A DNA stretch of 64,000 bases from Bacillota bacterium (GCA_023420085.1 JAEZWQ010000029.1:6139-70138), one strand, 5' to 3'; shown: positions 33,523 through 43,749, counted from the first letter of the stretch. Notes: a model not told the origin generated them from the letters alone. A program made the numbers and translations.

Positions 33523-36500
33523 ATGAACAGAAATAAAAAAATAATCACAGGTTTAGTTCTATCTGCTGCTGTTATAGGTGTCGGTGGATATCAGCTATTA
33601 AATCATGACAGTAATAAAGCAAGTATGCACAACAATATGGCAAATAAAGAAGAACATGAACATGACAAAGAACATAATCATAAAAAAGATGATAAAAAGA
33701 AAAAAGAAGTTATAGTAACATATATAACTGCTGATGGTTATTCTTGGCTACATGGAGATCATTCGCATTTCAAAAAAGGGAAAATACCTAATGATGCTAA
33801 ATTCCTAGAAAAAGTAGTTATGCGAGATCCTAACTACAAATTAAAGCAAGAAGATATAAGATATGAAGTTGATCAAGGTTATATAATTGAAGTTGATAAA
33901 GAGTTTTATTATTATCCAAAGCCTGGTGTACAACAAACAAATATATTAACTGAAGATCAAGCTAATGAGATAAGTATGAAAAACTATGATGGCAATGAAG
34001 ATGGACATTCACATTCATCTGAGCATAAATCTAGCCATACATCTGATGGTTACGTATTTAATCCTAATGATATTGTGGAAGAATATAGTAATGGATATGT
34101 TGTTAGACATGGGGATCACTATCATTTTATAGGCAAAGATAAACTTACTGCTTCTGAACTTGCTGCTATCGATAATTGGAAAAAATCAGGAAGTATAAAA
34201 GCCACGCCTATCTCTAATACTGTAACATCAAGAGTTGGTATAGACACTCCAACTGATGATGGATTTATTTTTGATGGTTCAAACATTGTTGGAACAACTC
34301 CTAATGGTCTTATAGTTGCCCATGGAAATCATACTCACTTTGTTTCATACTCATCTCTTGAAGGCACTAGATTTAGTTACCTTATTCCAAACAAAACTCC
34401 TTCAACCAATGTAGTGGATAATACAGGATCATCAAATAATACATCAAGTGATACTGCTAACCAAGGAGATAACAATCTAGAAGATAAAATCAAATATCTT
34501 GCAAAAGCTTTTAATGTTGAACCAGATAAAATAATAGTTGATGGTGATTATCTTCATGTTCCTCATGGAGATCATTATCATAGTTATAAAATTTCTGATA
34601 TTGACACATCAAAACCTTTTGTAGATCCACACCATGATCACTCACATAATAACGGTACTGCAAAAGAAGTTATGGTAAAAACTCTAGGAATAGATCCTGA
34701 ACTTGCTGATGCAATTTTAATTGCACCTTCAAATACTAAACTTGATCCTAACGAAAGTAATCCTGACAAAATAAAGGAGTGGATTAGTTCACTTAGATAC
34801 GCACCACTTGATATGATGAAGGATCCATTAAAGTTAAAGGGTATAGAGTATCTTCATAATGTCGAAGTACTATCTCTTGGCCATTCAAAAGTAAGCGATG
34901 TAAATGATATTCTTAAATTTAAGAATATCAAACATCTTTGGATACCATATTCTAATGTTAAAGATTTAGATTTTCTAAAAGATATAAAAACACTTGAAGG
35001 TGTAGATGTCTCTGGACTTGGACTTACAAATTTAGATTTTGTAAATAATATTCCTGGTCTAGTAGCAATAAATGCTGCTAATAATAAAATCACTAATATA
35101 GAACCTCTTAGAAAATTTGAGAACTTATGGCAGGTTACTTTAGATAATAATAATGTTAAAGACTTAAGTCCTCTTAAGGATAAGAAAAAGATAGAATTAA
35201 TAAGCTTAGAGAACAATAATATTTATAATGTTTCAGAACTTTCAGGCTTAGATAATATAAAATATCTATTCTTAAATGGTAACGAAAATATAGACCTTAA
35301 TACACTTAAATTAGATAATTTATCAGAACTTCATGCTGAAAATGTTGGCTTGTGGGATTTAGACTTCCTAAAAGGTTTGCCAAATTTAGCTTACCTAAAT
35401 GTTGAAAATAATCAACTTCGCTCTCTTAAAGGTATAGAAAATTCTAATGCACTAGTTCAAATAGATGCAGCACATAACCATATTCAAAACTTAAAGGCTA
35501 GTAGTTCAAGTTTAACAAACTTAGATGTTTCAGATAATGAAATAGAATCTCTTTCTGAACTTGAAAATTTTGCAAAATTAAATGTATTAAAAGTTAATGA
35601 CAACCAAATTTCAAGAGTATCTGGAAAAAATGATAATATTCAGGAAATATATGCAAATAATAACTATATTGATACTTTAAAAGGATTTGTAGGATATAGT
35701 AATTTAATAGTACTTAAAGTTAATGATAACTTTATTAAATCTATGGAGCTTGATTCTACTAATTCAAAATTATCTACATTAGAAATAGTTAGAAACCCTC
35801 TTGAGTTAGAGAAAAACGGAGAACGAGAAGTACCTAAGGGAATGAATAGTTTCACCGGGCTACAAGCAGGTGGTTTTAGTGAAAATTATACATTAAATGA
35901 AGGCTATATAAATACTTATACTGATCAAATATTAGCCTTTATTGAAAATAATAAATCTAGAATGCCAAAGGATAAGGTAGATGAGTTTACTTCAGAATTA
36001 AAGTTAATTAAGTTAGATGTAGAAAGTTCAAATGATAAATCAGAGAACAAATTAAAGTCAGCCATAAAAGAAATATTAGCTGTTGAAAAAGCTGCTTTTG
36101 ACTTAGCATATTCACACCATCATCACTCACATGATAATGATGGCGGTCATAATGATTCAACCCATTCAGAAGATGGATTTGAATTTAATATTGAAGATAT
36201 AACTGATGAATCTGGGGAAGGTTTTGTTGTAGCTCATGGCGACCATTATCACTATGTGTTCTTCAAAGATTTAACTGAAGATCAAATTGCTCAAGGTAGA
36301 GAACATCTAAAAAAACTAAAAGAAAATCAAAGTAATAATCCTAAAGAAGATACTTCTCCAAAGGATAATACTAAGACTGATGATGAGCTTGAGGCAGAAT
36401 TTGAGAAAGAATTAAACAGCCTTGCTAGTAGCATGCATGTTAGTCCAGATTCAATTAGAATAGAGGATGGATATATGATAGTTGATCATGGCGATCATGA

Positions 36501-37158
36501 TCATAGATATAAAATTAAAAGTGATGGATGGAAAATCTATATTCAGAATAAAATACCTCACATAGAAATTCCAACAATTTCTGGTAGTGTTGATAGAAGT
36601 CAGGTTTATAGAGAAATAGCAAAAATTAGAGAACGTGTTAATAGTGAATTGACAGGAGCTAAGAAAAGACGAGCTCTAGCATGGTTAGATAAGTTTAAAG
36701 ATGAAGATGTGGCTTATGGATTCACTTCAACTGAGGGCTATCTGCAAGGTCTTAAAAATTTTACTGATTCACAACTTGATAATAAAAATTCAGAAAATGA
36801 AAATCCTAAAGATGTGGAAAATAGTGAAACTCCTAAAGCAAATTCTGAAACTACAACTACTACTGAAGGTAATGAAAATACAATAGATAAAGAAAATAGA
36901 AATGAAGGTGTTTCACCTGAATCTTCTAATCAAAATATGGCGGCAGAAGAATCTAATGAGGATTCAACCAATATAAGCTCTGAAGAGTCTGGTGATAATG
37001 TAACAAATTCAAATTCTGAAGAATCTAACATTAATGACTCAGGAGAAGTTTCTAATAACGAAAATGAAGAAGTTTCAAACACTGAAATTTCTACTGTAGA
37101 TAATGAGTCTGCCCCTTCAGAAGATGAAACATTACATTCTGCAATCGAAAGCAATTAA
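33523..37158 (+). CDS. Pht/Slr-like surface protein: histidine triads plus leucine-rich repeats
   Basis: 1211 residues. A signal/anchor helix (about 8-27) has no lipobox Cys, unlike most streptococcal Pht proteins. His triads of the HxxHxH type lie at about 77 (HGDHSH), 195 (HGDHYH), 267 (HGNHTH), 348 (HGDHYH), 370 (HHDHSH), 905 (HGDHYH) and 989 (HGDHDH); they bind zinc in Pht proteins. Residues about 430-780 are internalin-like leucine-rich repeats (repeated 'LxxLxxLxxLxVxxNxI'). The C-terminal 130 residues are rich in Ser, Asn and Glu, without an LPxTG motif. The layout resembles the streptococcal Slr/Blr proteins. Roles in zinc scavenging or host binding are inferred. It is a single-gene unit next to the sag cluster. 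Confidence 0.9.
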   Translation: MNRNKKIITGLVLSAAVIGVGGYQLLNHDSNKASMHNNMANKEEHEHDKEHNHKKDDKKKKEVIVTYITADGYSWLHGDHSHFKKGKIPNDAKFLEKVVMRDPNYKLKQEDIRYEVDQGYIIEVDKEFYYYPKPGVQQTNILTEDQANEISMKNYDGNEDGHSHSSEHKSSHTSDGYVFNPNDIVEEYSNGYVVRHGDHYHFIGKDKLTASELAAIDNWKKSGSIKATPISNTVTSRVGIDTPTDDGFIFDGSNIVGTTPNGLIVAHGNHTHFVSYSSLEGTRFSYLIPNKTPSTNVVDNTGSSNNTSSDTANQGDNNLEDKIKYLAKAFNVEPDKIIVDGDYLHVPHGDHYHSYKISDIDTSKPFVDPHHDHSHNNGTAKEVMVKTLGIDPELADAILIAPSNTKLDPNESNPDKIKEWISSLRYAPLDMMKDPLKLKGIEYLHNVEVLSLGHSKVSDVNDILKFKNIKHLWIPYSNVKDLDFLKDIKTLEGVDVSGLGLTNLDFVNNIPGLVAINAANNKITNIEPLRKFENLWQVTLDNNNVKDLSPLKDKKKIELISLENNNIYNVSELSGLDNIKYLFLNGNENIDLNTLKLDNLSELHAENVGLWDLDFLKGLPNLAYLNVENNQLRSLKGIENSNALVQIDAAHNHIQNLKASSSSLTNLDVSDNEIESLSELENFAKLNVLKVNDNQISRVSGKNDNIQEIYANNNYIDTLKGFVGYSNLIVLKVNDNFIKSMELDSTNSKLSTLEIVRNPLELEKNGEREVPKGMNSFTGLQAGGFSENYTLNEGYINTYTDQILAFIENNKSRMPKDKVDEFTSELKLIKLDVESSNDKSENKLKSAIKEILAVEKAAFDLAYSHHHHSHDNDGGHNDSTHSEDGFEFNIEDITDESGEGFVVAHGDHYHYVFFKDLTEDQIAQGREHLKKLKENQSNNPKEDTSPKDNTKTDDELEAEFEKELNSLASSMHVSPDSIRIEDGYMIVDHGDHDHRYKIKSDGWKIYIQNKIPHIEIPTISGSVDRSQVYREIAKIRERVNSELTGAKKRRALAWLDKFKDEDVAYGFTSTEGYLQGLKNFTDSQLDNKNSENENPKDVENSETPKANSETTTTTEGNENTIDKENRNEGVSPESSNQNMAAEESNEDSTNISSEESGDNVTNSNSEESNINDSGEVSNNENEEVSNTEISTVDNESAPSEDETLHSAIESN

Positions 37159-37202
37159 ATATATTCTCAGATAATAGCTAGACGAAATAATGAGTCAATT
37201 AT

Positions 37203-37250
37203 AAAAAGTGTTGGTGACACAATATTAATGTAATGTCATCAACACTTTTT
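37203..37250. terminator. Bidirectional terminator between the His-triad gene and lysR
   Basis: AAAAAGTGTTG...TGACA pairs with TGTCA...CAACACTTTTT. T-runs are present on both strands, and both converging genes end within 50 bases. Confidence 0.85.
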
Positions 37251-37271
37251 ATATAACTTTTTAATGCTTTT

Positions 37272-38171
37272 CTATTTAACATATTGCTTAACTAACTCTA
37301 TATACCTAGTTGCAAATCTACTTAAATTAATATTTTTCTTTGTAACAACACAAATTTTGATGTACTCATCCACCTCAAGAGGTATAGATATTATATTTTC
37401 ACCATTTAATTCCTTGCTCATGACCCCAGTTGAAACGGTATATCCATCAAGGCCTATAAGCAAATTAAATAATGTGGCCCTATCCCTTACTTTTATATTC
37501 TTTGGCCGAGGTATATAACTTAATATTTCTTCTGAAAAATAAAACGAATTATTCGCCCCCTGCTCGTATGATAGGTAAGGATAGTCATCCATATCTTCAA
37601 GACTTAAGCTTTTCCTTCTAGCTAATGGGTGAGATGAATTTATAAAAACATGAGGGTGAACCGTAAATAATTCTTTAATATCCAACCCATATTTATCTAT
37701 AAGCTTTCCAATTATCTCTTCGTTTTTACTGCAAGTATAAAGTATACCTACTTCACTTTTTAATAAAGACACATCCTCTATTATTTCGTATGTCTGAGTT
37801 TCTCTTAATGTAAAATCATAACTTTTTTCTTGAAACTCTTTAATCAAATCCACAAAAGCATTTATCGCAAATGAGTAATGTTGAGATGATACTGAAAATA
37901 AAATTCTCCTATTTTCTCCTCCTATATATTTATCCTCTAGTAATCTCATCTGTTCCATTACCTGTCTTGCATATCCTAGGAATTCCTCCCCCTCATTAGT
38001 AATATCCACACCACGATTTGTTCTATTAAATATTTTTAAATCTATTTCATCTTCCAACTCTTTTATTGCTGCTGTTAAACTAGGCTGAGAAATAAACAGT
38101 CTCTTAGCAGCTTCTGATATGCTTCTAGAATCGGCAACTTCTAATATATATTTTAACTGATGTAATTTCAT
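37272..38171 (-). CDS. LysR-family transcriptional regulator
   Basis: 299 residues. The N-terminal winged helix is clear (MKLHQLKYILEVADSRSISEAAKRLFISQPSLTAAIKELE). An effector-binding domain of periplasmic-binding-protein type follows. It resembles the CysB/CysR-like branch in length. It is divergent from dut with 62 bases between, and convergent with the His-triad gene. LysR proteins usually act on a divergent neighbour, but dUTPase is an unlikely target, so the regulon is unknown. Confidence 0.9.
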   Translation of the reverse strand: MKLHQLKYILEVADSRSISEAAKRLFISQPSLTAAIKELEDEIDLKIFNRTNRGVDITNEGEEFLGYARQVMEQMRLLEDKYIGGENRRILFSVSSQHYSFAINAFVDLIKEFQEKSYDFTLRETQTYEIIEDVSLLKSEVGILYTCSKNEEIIGKLIDKYGLDIKELFTVHPHVFINSSHPLARRKSLSLEDMDDYPYLSYEQGANNSFYFSEEILSYIPRPKNIKVRDRATLFNLLIGLDGYTVSTGVMSKELNGENIISIPLEVDEYIKICVVTKKNINLSRFATRYIELVKQYVK

Positions 38172-38233
38172 AGATTTATTATAACATATTATGTATAATA
38201 TGATTTATATAAGCATAATGAAAGGAAAAATTA

Positions 38234-38680
38234 ATGCATACTATAATAAAGTTCAAAAAACTCGCACCCGCAGCCATCATTCCAAAGTATTCAAGTGATG
38301 AAGCTGCCGGAGCAGATATTCATGCATGTCAAGGCGAAAAAATAGTTATAAATCCACATGAAACTGTTCTTATACATACACAAATTGCCCTTGAAATGCC
38401 AAAGGGTATAGTAGGTCTTGTATTCGCAAGAAGTGGTCTAGCTACAAAAAAAGGTATAGCTCCTGCAAATAAGGTTGGAGTTATTGATAGTGACTATAGA
38501 GGCGAAATAATGGTACCACTTCATAATCATAGCAATGAGGTTGTTTCATTTGATGATGGAGATAGGATCGCACAAATAATTTTTATGCCTTATTTAACTG
38601 CATCATTTGAAGAAACTGATATCTTAAATGAAACAAAAAGAGCAGATGGTGGATTTGGCTCTACCGGTGTATCCAAATAA
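38234..38680 (+). CDS. dut: dUTP diphosphatase
   Basis: 148 residues, a trimeric dUTPase keeping uracil out of DNA and making dUMP. All five motifs are present: SDEAAGADIHA, FARSGLATKKG, NKVGVIDSDYRGEI, GDRIAQIIF and the C-terminal RADGGFGSTG. It stands alone between lysR and the thioredoxin operon. Confidence 0.96.
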   Translation: MHTIIKFKKLAPAAIIPKYSSDEAAGADIHACQGEKIVINPHETVLIHTQIALEMPKGIVGLVFARSGLATKKGIAPANKVGVIDSDYRGEIMVPLHNHSNEVVSFDDGDRIAQIIFMPYLTASFEETDILNETKRADGGFGSTGVSK

Positions 38681-38710
38681 CTTATAAAGTTTTAATATAT
38701 CACTTTTATA

Positions 38711-38749
38711 AAAATAGCTAATGGGGTCGTTACTTCCATTAGCTATTTT
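38711..38749. terminator. Bidirectional terminator between dut and the thioredoxin gene
   Basis: AAAATAGCTAATGG pairs perfectly with CCATTAGCTATTTT across an 11-base loop. It is followed by ATCTTTAT on the plus strand and TTATAAAAG on the minus strand. Confidence 0.85.
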
Positions 38750-38772
38750 ATCTTTATATATTAAATTTATAT

Positions 38773-39084
38773 TTAATACATATTTTCGCCTATAAGACTA
38801 AATATCTCCATCTTTGGCATAAGTCCAATCTTTCTTTCAATGATTATTCCATCTTTATAAAAAAGTATAGTCGGAACGCTCATAATATCAAATTTGCTCA
38901 CTACATCTCTATTTTCATCAATATTAATCTTGATAATAGATAACTGCGGTACTTCTTTATCTATTTCTTCAAGTACCTTTGCAAGCTGTTTGCAAGGCAT
39001 ACATGTAGTCCCATAAAAATCAACTATATGAAATCCTTCTTTTACAATATCTTCAAATTCTTCTTGTTTAACTTCTCTAATCAT
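38773..39084 (-). CDS. Thioredoxin-family protein with CMPC active site
   Basis: 103 residues. A single thioredoxin fold without a signal peptide: HIVDFYGTTCMPCKQLAKVLEEI and the cis-Pro loop MSVPTILFYKDG. The active site is CMPC rather than the usual CGPC, which can alter redox potential. It is one base after an ABC exporter gene, so it is probably the last gene of that operon. Cytoplasmic location is implied by the lack of a signal. Confidence 0.9.
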   Translation of the reverse strand: MIREVKQEEFEDIVKEGFHIVDFYGTTCMPCKQLAKVLEEIDKEVPQLSIIKINIDENRDVVSKFDIMSVPTILFYKDGIIIERKIGLMPKMEIFSLIGENMY

Positions 39085-39085
39085 A

Positions 39086-40795
39086 TTAACCTACCAATTC
39101 TACGTATAACGGACATGTATTTAGTAATTCATCATGGGTTCCAGCCCCTACTATCTTACCCTTATCCATTACAATTATATTATCTGCATTCTTTATTGTA
39201 TTTAATCTATGAGCTACAACAACTGTAGTCTTTCCAGCCCTATTTTTTATTATACTTTCCATTATAGCAGCTTCATTTATAGTATCTAAGTTTGCAGTAG
39301 CCTCATCCATCAATAGAATATCTGGTTCAATAGCTAAAGCACGAGCAATTGCAATTCTTTGTCTTTGTCCAGACGATAATTTATCTCCAAAATCTCCTAC
39401 TAAACTATTAATACCATCCTTTAATTCGTGAACTTCTTTTTTTAATTTAACTAAATCCAAAATTTCATCAATTTTATTACTATCTGGCTTATCTTTAGCC
39501 CCATAAATAATGTTGTCTTCTATCGTCCCTGGTAGTAATGGTGAATTTTGAATTATATATCCAATTGAACTTCTCCAATCACCTAAATTATATGATGTGA
39601 TATCATTTTGATTAATGGATATCTTTCCATTTTCAACATTATAAAATCTTTCAATAAGCTTTAATATAGTTGTTTTCCCAGATCCCGATTTACCAACAAT
39701 TGCAGTTATCTTACCATTTATTATATCAAGATCAATCGAATCTAACACCCTCTTTTTATCATATCCAAAACTTACATTTTCAAATTTTATATCTTTATCC
39801 GTAAGTGAAAAATCTAATTCTTGACCTGAACTTAAATCTTCAATCTTCTCACTATTTATATTTGCTACGACTTGCGTTTGCCCAAATATCCTTATAAGGC
39901 TAAGTCCATTACTGTAAAATGATTGCACTCTCCCAGGGAATGATGTTGTTAACATGAAAAATGTAACAAATCCACCTAATTCCAAACTTCCATCATTTAT
40001 AGCTTTCGCTCCAAATATAAGAACAATAGCCTGAACAACTATGGTTATAAACGTCTGATATCCTGACCATAATGTATCATATACAACCTTGCCAGTTTGT
40101 GCTCTTAACTTATAATTACTTGCATCTATCCCTTTTTCAATTTCATAATACTCCGTACAAGAACTTTTTATAAGTTTCATATTTGAGAGTCTTTCATTGA
40201 AAAATCTTGTTATATTACTGTCAACATCCTGTAGCTTAAAATGTATCTTATAAATCGCCTTGCCAAAAAATATTGATACTAAAGCAGAAACCAAAATAAT
40301 AGGTACTACATATGAAGCTAATTTTGAACTTTGTTTAAATAGAACTACAGATGCAGCATAAACAGAATATGCTGATATAAATACATTTGCAAAAAAGTTG
40401 AGAAACGTTCCCATAAACCCAGCATCATTTGTTACACGTGATACCAATGATGAAGGTTTTAATTCTTCAAGTCTTTTTAATGGTAACTTTAAGAATATAT
40501 CCCATACTCTCTGTTGAGTTCTTTTTTGGAAATTTATCATAATCCATGCAGCAAATATTGTCAAAATACCTATCAATGCTACCGCAATACTAGTTAATAC
40601 ATATTTCAAAACGAGTTCATTATCAAATATATTACCAGACATTATTTCACCGGCATATTCATAAATTTTAACTCCAAGGTTGGTTGCATATATATTTATT
40701 GCAAATATTACTAAAAAAGGAATTAAAGGAATTTTACTATCCTTTAATAATTTTAATAATGCTAATAATGAAGTTTTTCTTTCTCTCTTATTCAT
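39086..40795 (-). CDS. ABC exporter half-transporter B (fused membrane and ATPase domains)
   Basis: 569 residues from ATG 40795 (GGGAGG upstream). Six membrane helices (about 1-320) are fused to an ATPase domain: Walker A GKSGSGKTT, Q-loop, signature LSSGQRQRIAIARAL, Walker B ILLMDEATANLD and H-loop VVAHR. All catalytic residues are present, although the signature has SS in place of SG. It overlaps the preceding exporter gene by eight bases, so the two probably form a heterodimer. The substrate is unknown. Confidence 0.9.
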   Translation of the reverse strand: MNKRERKTSLLALLKLLKDSKIPLIPFLVIFAINIYATNLGVKIYEYAGEIMSGNIFDNELVLKYVLTSIAVALIGILTIFAAWIMINFQKRTQQRVWDIFLKLPLKRLEELKPSSLVSRVTNDAGFMGTFLNFFANVFISAYSVYAASVVLFKQSSKLASYVVPIILVSALVSIFFGKAIYKIHFKLQDVDSNITRFFNERLSNMKLIKSSCTEYYEIEKGIDASNYKLRAQTGKVVYDTLWSGYQTFITIVVQAIVLIFGAKAINDGSLELGGFVTFFMLTTSFPGRVQSFYSNGLSLIRIFGQTQVVANINSEKIEDLSSGQELDFSLTDKDIKFENVSFGYDKKRVLDSIDLDIINGKITAIVGKSGSGKTTILKLIERFYNVENGKISINQNDITSYNLGDWRSSIGYIIQNSPLLPGTIEDNIIYGAKDKPDSNKIDEILDLVKLKKEVHELKDGINSLVGDFGDKLSSGQRQRIAIARALAIEPDILLMDEATANLDTINEAAIMESIIKNRAGKTTVVVAHRLNTIKNADNIIVMDKGKIVGAGTHDELLNTCPLYVELVG

Positions 40796-42599
40796 GGCTA
40801 CCTCCCTTTTCAGCATTAATCAAATTATTATAAAAGCTACTTTCAGCTTTTATATCATTTAATTTTCCTTGTTCAACAACCTTTCCATCTTCAACAATTA
40901 CTACTTTATCTACATTTTTAATTGTTGATAATCTATGAGCCACTATTATAACAATTCTATTTTTTCTTAACTTTTCAAAAGCCATCTTTACCTTATTTTC
41001 TGAAATATTGTCTAAGTTTGATGTAGCTTCATCGATAAGAACTATTTTAGGTTGTTTTAATAATAATCTAGCAATAGATAATCTCTGCTTTTCCCCTCCA
41101 GATAAAGAATTTCCACCTTCTGTTATAACTGTATCTAATCCATTAGGCATACTATTTATAGTATCTAGCAAATCAACTTCTTTTAAAACTGAATTTAATT
41201 CTTCATCTGTGCATGCTCTATCAATCCCATATACTAAATTATTTCTAATTGTATCATCAAATAATGCTGACTCCTGTTGTAAATATGCAATATTTTTCCT
41301 CCATGCATTCAACGGATATTTAATAATATTAGTTTCACCATTTAGTATTTCGCCATCATTAGCTTCATAAAATCTTAGTAATAAAGATAATATTGTGGTT
41401 TTTCCACTTCCTGATTTACCAATAATTGCAGTCATCTCATCTTTTTTAAATTCTAAATTTATATTATCTAAAACTTTTGTATCCAAATATGAAAAACTTA
41501 CATCAGTTAATCTAATATTACTTATATCAATTTCTTCAGCTTTTTCTATAGAAATATCTTCAGCTTCAAGCTGCATAACATCTTCTATCCTTTGTAATGA
41601 ACCTTGCATACTTTTTAACAGCGGCCAAAGATTAGTAACAACCTGTAACATGGCATAGATTCCAGATGAGAATATATAAAATGCTATCCATGTTCCTATG
41701 TCTAACCTATCATTTGCAACTAAATATCCACCATACAATATACATACTAAATCATTAATAGTCTGAAATACCTGATCAATTAAATCAAATCCAATTCCAA
41801 ACGCTTCTTGTTTAAACTGCAACTTAGTATATTCAGAAATTGCTACATTTCCTCTTACTCTTTCATACGCCTCTTTATTATAACTTTTAATAAGTGGTAT
41901 ATTTACTAATATTGACATCATATATCTAGTTAATGACGCAAATCTAAACCTTGATCTAACAGCTATATTGTAGTTAATTCTTCCTGCTATAAATTTTAAT
42001 ATTAAGAAAAAAGGTATAATCATAAGTTGCATATATGCTAGCGACTGGTCATAGTCAAATATCTGTTTCATATATATAAATACAGCATATGAAGAAGTCA
42101 ACAATGTAACAAGTATTGTAACAAAACTCGTTCCCATTAGATCCGCATCTTGAGTAACTCTTGAAATTAATTCTCTCGGTGCGATTAATTGATACGCTGA
42201 CATAGGAAGTCTTGTTACCTTATTCCATAAGCTAATACGTATATTTCTGGAAATTCTATTGGTCGTATAATCTCTAATAAAATTGGCAACAATAGAAACA
42301 ATCATTGCAAATACTAAAATGCCTATACCTTTCATTATCGTTTCTCTTGTTAAATTGCCAGAAAAGAATTCTCTCTGAAAATTCGTAAATATCGCTCCAA
42401 CCTTTGATGAAATCATACCCAATGCTATTGCAATAATAATAAATAACCATGGTAGCCTCACCGAGAATATAAATCTAGCAAAACTACTCCACGTTTTTTT
42501 CCTTCCCTTTAAGTATGAACCATGTAGGTTTTTCTTCTCTTCATTTTCTAGTTGATTTATCTGATTAATAACTTTCAAATCTTCATTACTTCTGCTCAT
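40788..42599 (-). CDS. ABC exporter half-transporter A (fused membrane and ATPase domains)
   Basis: 603 residues. A cytoplasmic basic N-terminus of about 45 residues, six membrane helices (about 48-330), then an ATPase with GKSGSGKTT, signature LSGGEKQRLSIARLL, Walker B IVLIDEATSNLD and H-loop IVAHR. It overlaps the trigger-factor-like gene by four bases and the second exporter gene by eight. Partner subunit, substrate and direction are inferred from type IV exporter architecture only. Confidence 0.9.
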   Translation of the reverse strand: MSRSNEDLKVINQINQLENEEKKNLHGSYLKGRKKTWSSFARFIFSVRLPWLFIIIAIALGMISSKVGAIFTNFQREFFSGNLTRETIMKGIGILVFAMIVSIVANFIRDYTTNRISRNIRISLWNKVTRLPMSAYQLIAPRELISRVTQDADLMGTSFVTILVTLLTSSYAVFIYMKQIFDYDQSLAYMQLMIIPFFLILKFIAGRINYNIAVRSRFRFASLTRYMMSILVNIPLIKSYNKEAYERVRGNVAISEYTKLQFKQEAFGIGFDLIDQVFQTINDLVCILYGGYLVANDRLDIGTWIAFYIFSSGIYAMLQVVTNLWPLLKSMQGSLQRIEDVMQLEAEDISIEKAEEIDISNIRLTDVSFSYLDTKVLDNINLEFKKDEMTAIIGKSGSGKTTILSLLLRFYEANDGEILNGETNIIKYPLNAWRKNIAYLQQESALFDDTIRNNLVYGIDRACTDEELNSVLKEVDLLDTINSMPNGLDTVITEGGNSLSGGEKQRLSIARLLLKQPKIVLIDEATSNLDNISENKVKMAFEKLRKNRIVIIVAHRLSTIKNVDKVVIVEDGKVVEQGKLNDIKAESSFYNNLINAEKGGSHE

Positions 42600-43561
42600 A
42601 CATCCTCCGAGTCTGCCTTGCTTTCTATATGTCTATCTAATACTTTCATCATCTCCCTTGATAAATGCTCTTGGTACCTACTAATACAATAATCATCAAA
42701 ACTTGTATTATTTTTAACTTCTTCAATTGATAAGTTATTTTCTTCAGCAAATCCCTCAACTAATGAATTATATTCTGCTTCATCTACACTACAACCATCA
42801 AAATCAAATAATTCTTTTGCATAATCATTAATTAGTGCCTGTTTCTTTAGATAGTCAATATATCTCGCAGCTCCTTCATTTTCATCTTTTATATCTTCAC
42901 CAAAGTATTTTTTATATACAGATAATACATCTCCGTTTGCCATTCTTGCTTCTTCATCTCTCCATTGAGCAAATGATTCTTCAAGTCTTTCAATAGTTTC
43001 CCTTTTTATTTCTACTTTAGATTTTTCTGCAAGTTCTGTAGCCATTTTCATATAAATTTTATTTACAAATTCTTCTTCTATCTGCATTCTTAAATTCATG
43101 CTATGCCATTGATCTTCATATTCTTTCATATTAGAAATCTCATTATTTGAGATTTTTTTTATAAATTCATCTGATAATTCAGCCGGTATATTTCTCTTTC
43201 CAGAATTAATTTTAACCGAAACTCTTAGTTCTTCTTTCTTAAAGACAAAATCAAATTCCCCTTCATAACCAACTTCGTATCCAGCAAGTTTCTCTTCAAG
43301 ATCTAGTGCATAAAACCCTAGTCCTAGCGTAACTACAATTCCTTTTTTATCAAATCTATCAGAACCGCCTTTCACATCAATATTTATTATATCCCCTATT
43401 TTTACTTCATCACCATAATTAAGTTCAATAGTTTTTGCATGTGTGTTTCTTAAAGATTCTAATTCTTTCTTATATTGCTCATGAACATCCTTTATAATTT
43501 TTTTTAAGTTAATACTCTCATCAAATAATTTACTAAAATCAATATCCTGTGGTCTAAACAT
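42596..43561 (-). CDS. Trigger-factor-like chaperone lacking the ribosome-binding domain
   Basis: 321 residues. Residues about 55-120 look like an FKBP-type domain of trigger factor (GDIINIDVKGGSDRFDKKG, YEVGYEGEFDFVF). The rest is a helical part like the trigger factor C-terminal domain (NIPAELSDEFIKKISNNE, MKEYEDQWHSMNLRMQIEEE). The N-terminal ribosome-binding domain (GFRxGxxP) is missing; a helical 45-residue start replaces it. No signal peptide. Co-translation with two ABC exporter genes suggests that it holds or delivers the exporter's substrate, which is inference. It has AGGAGGAGG upstream. Confidence 0.72.
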   Translation of the reverse strand: MFRPQDIDFSKLFDESINLKKIIKDVHEQYKKELESLRNTHAKTIELNYGDEVKIGDIINIDVKGGSDRFDKKGIVVTLGLGFYALDLEEKLAGYEVGYEGEFDFVFKKEELRVSVKINSGKRNIPAELSDEFIKKISNNEISNMKEYEDQWHSMNLRMQIEEEFVNKIYMKMATELAEKSKVEIKRETIERLEESFAQWRDEEARMANGDVLSVYKKYFGEDIKDENEGAARYIDYLKKQALINDYAKELFDFDGCSVDEAEYNSLVEGFAEENNLSIEEVKNNTSFDDYCISRYQEHLSREMMKVLDRHIESKADSEDV

Positions 43562-43595
43562 ACATCCTCCTCCTCACTTTACCGCTTTAACCCGT

Positions 43596-43601
43596 ATTAT
43601 A
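43596..43601 (-). promoter_or_regulatory. -10 element of the chaperone-exporter-thioredoxin operon
   Basis: TATAAT on the minus strand, about 35 bases upstream of the start. An AT-rich stretch replaces a clear -35, so strength is uncertain. Confidence 0.5.
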
Positions 43602-43671
43602 CCATATATTTTATTTTTTTCATATTTTATTTTCTATAGTATTCGAAAAATTTATTTTACAATTTAATAAA

Positions 43672-43697
43672 GAGCTGGAATAAATATATTCCAACTC
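43672..43697 (-). terminator. Terminator of rpoD
   Basis: GAGTTGGAATA pairs with TATTCCAGCTC (one G-U pair), followed on the minus strand by TTTATTAAATT. Confidence 0.8.
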
Positions 43698-43749
43698 CCC
43701 AAAAATATGTGATATAAATTTATTATCTTATAAAATCAACAATTACCCA

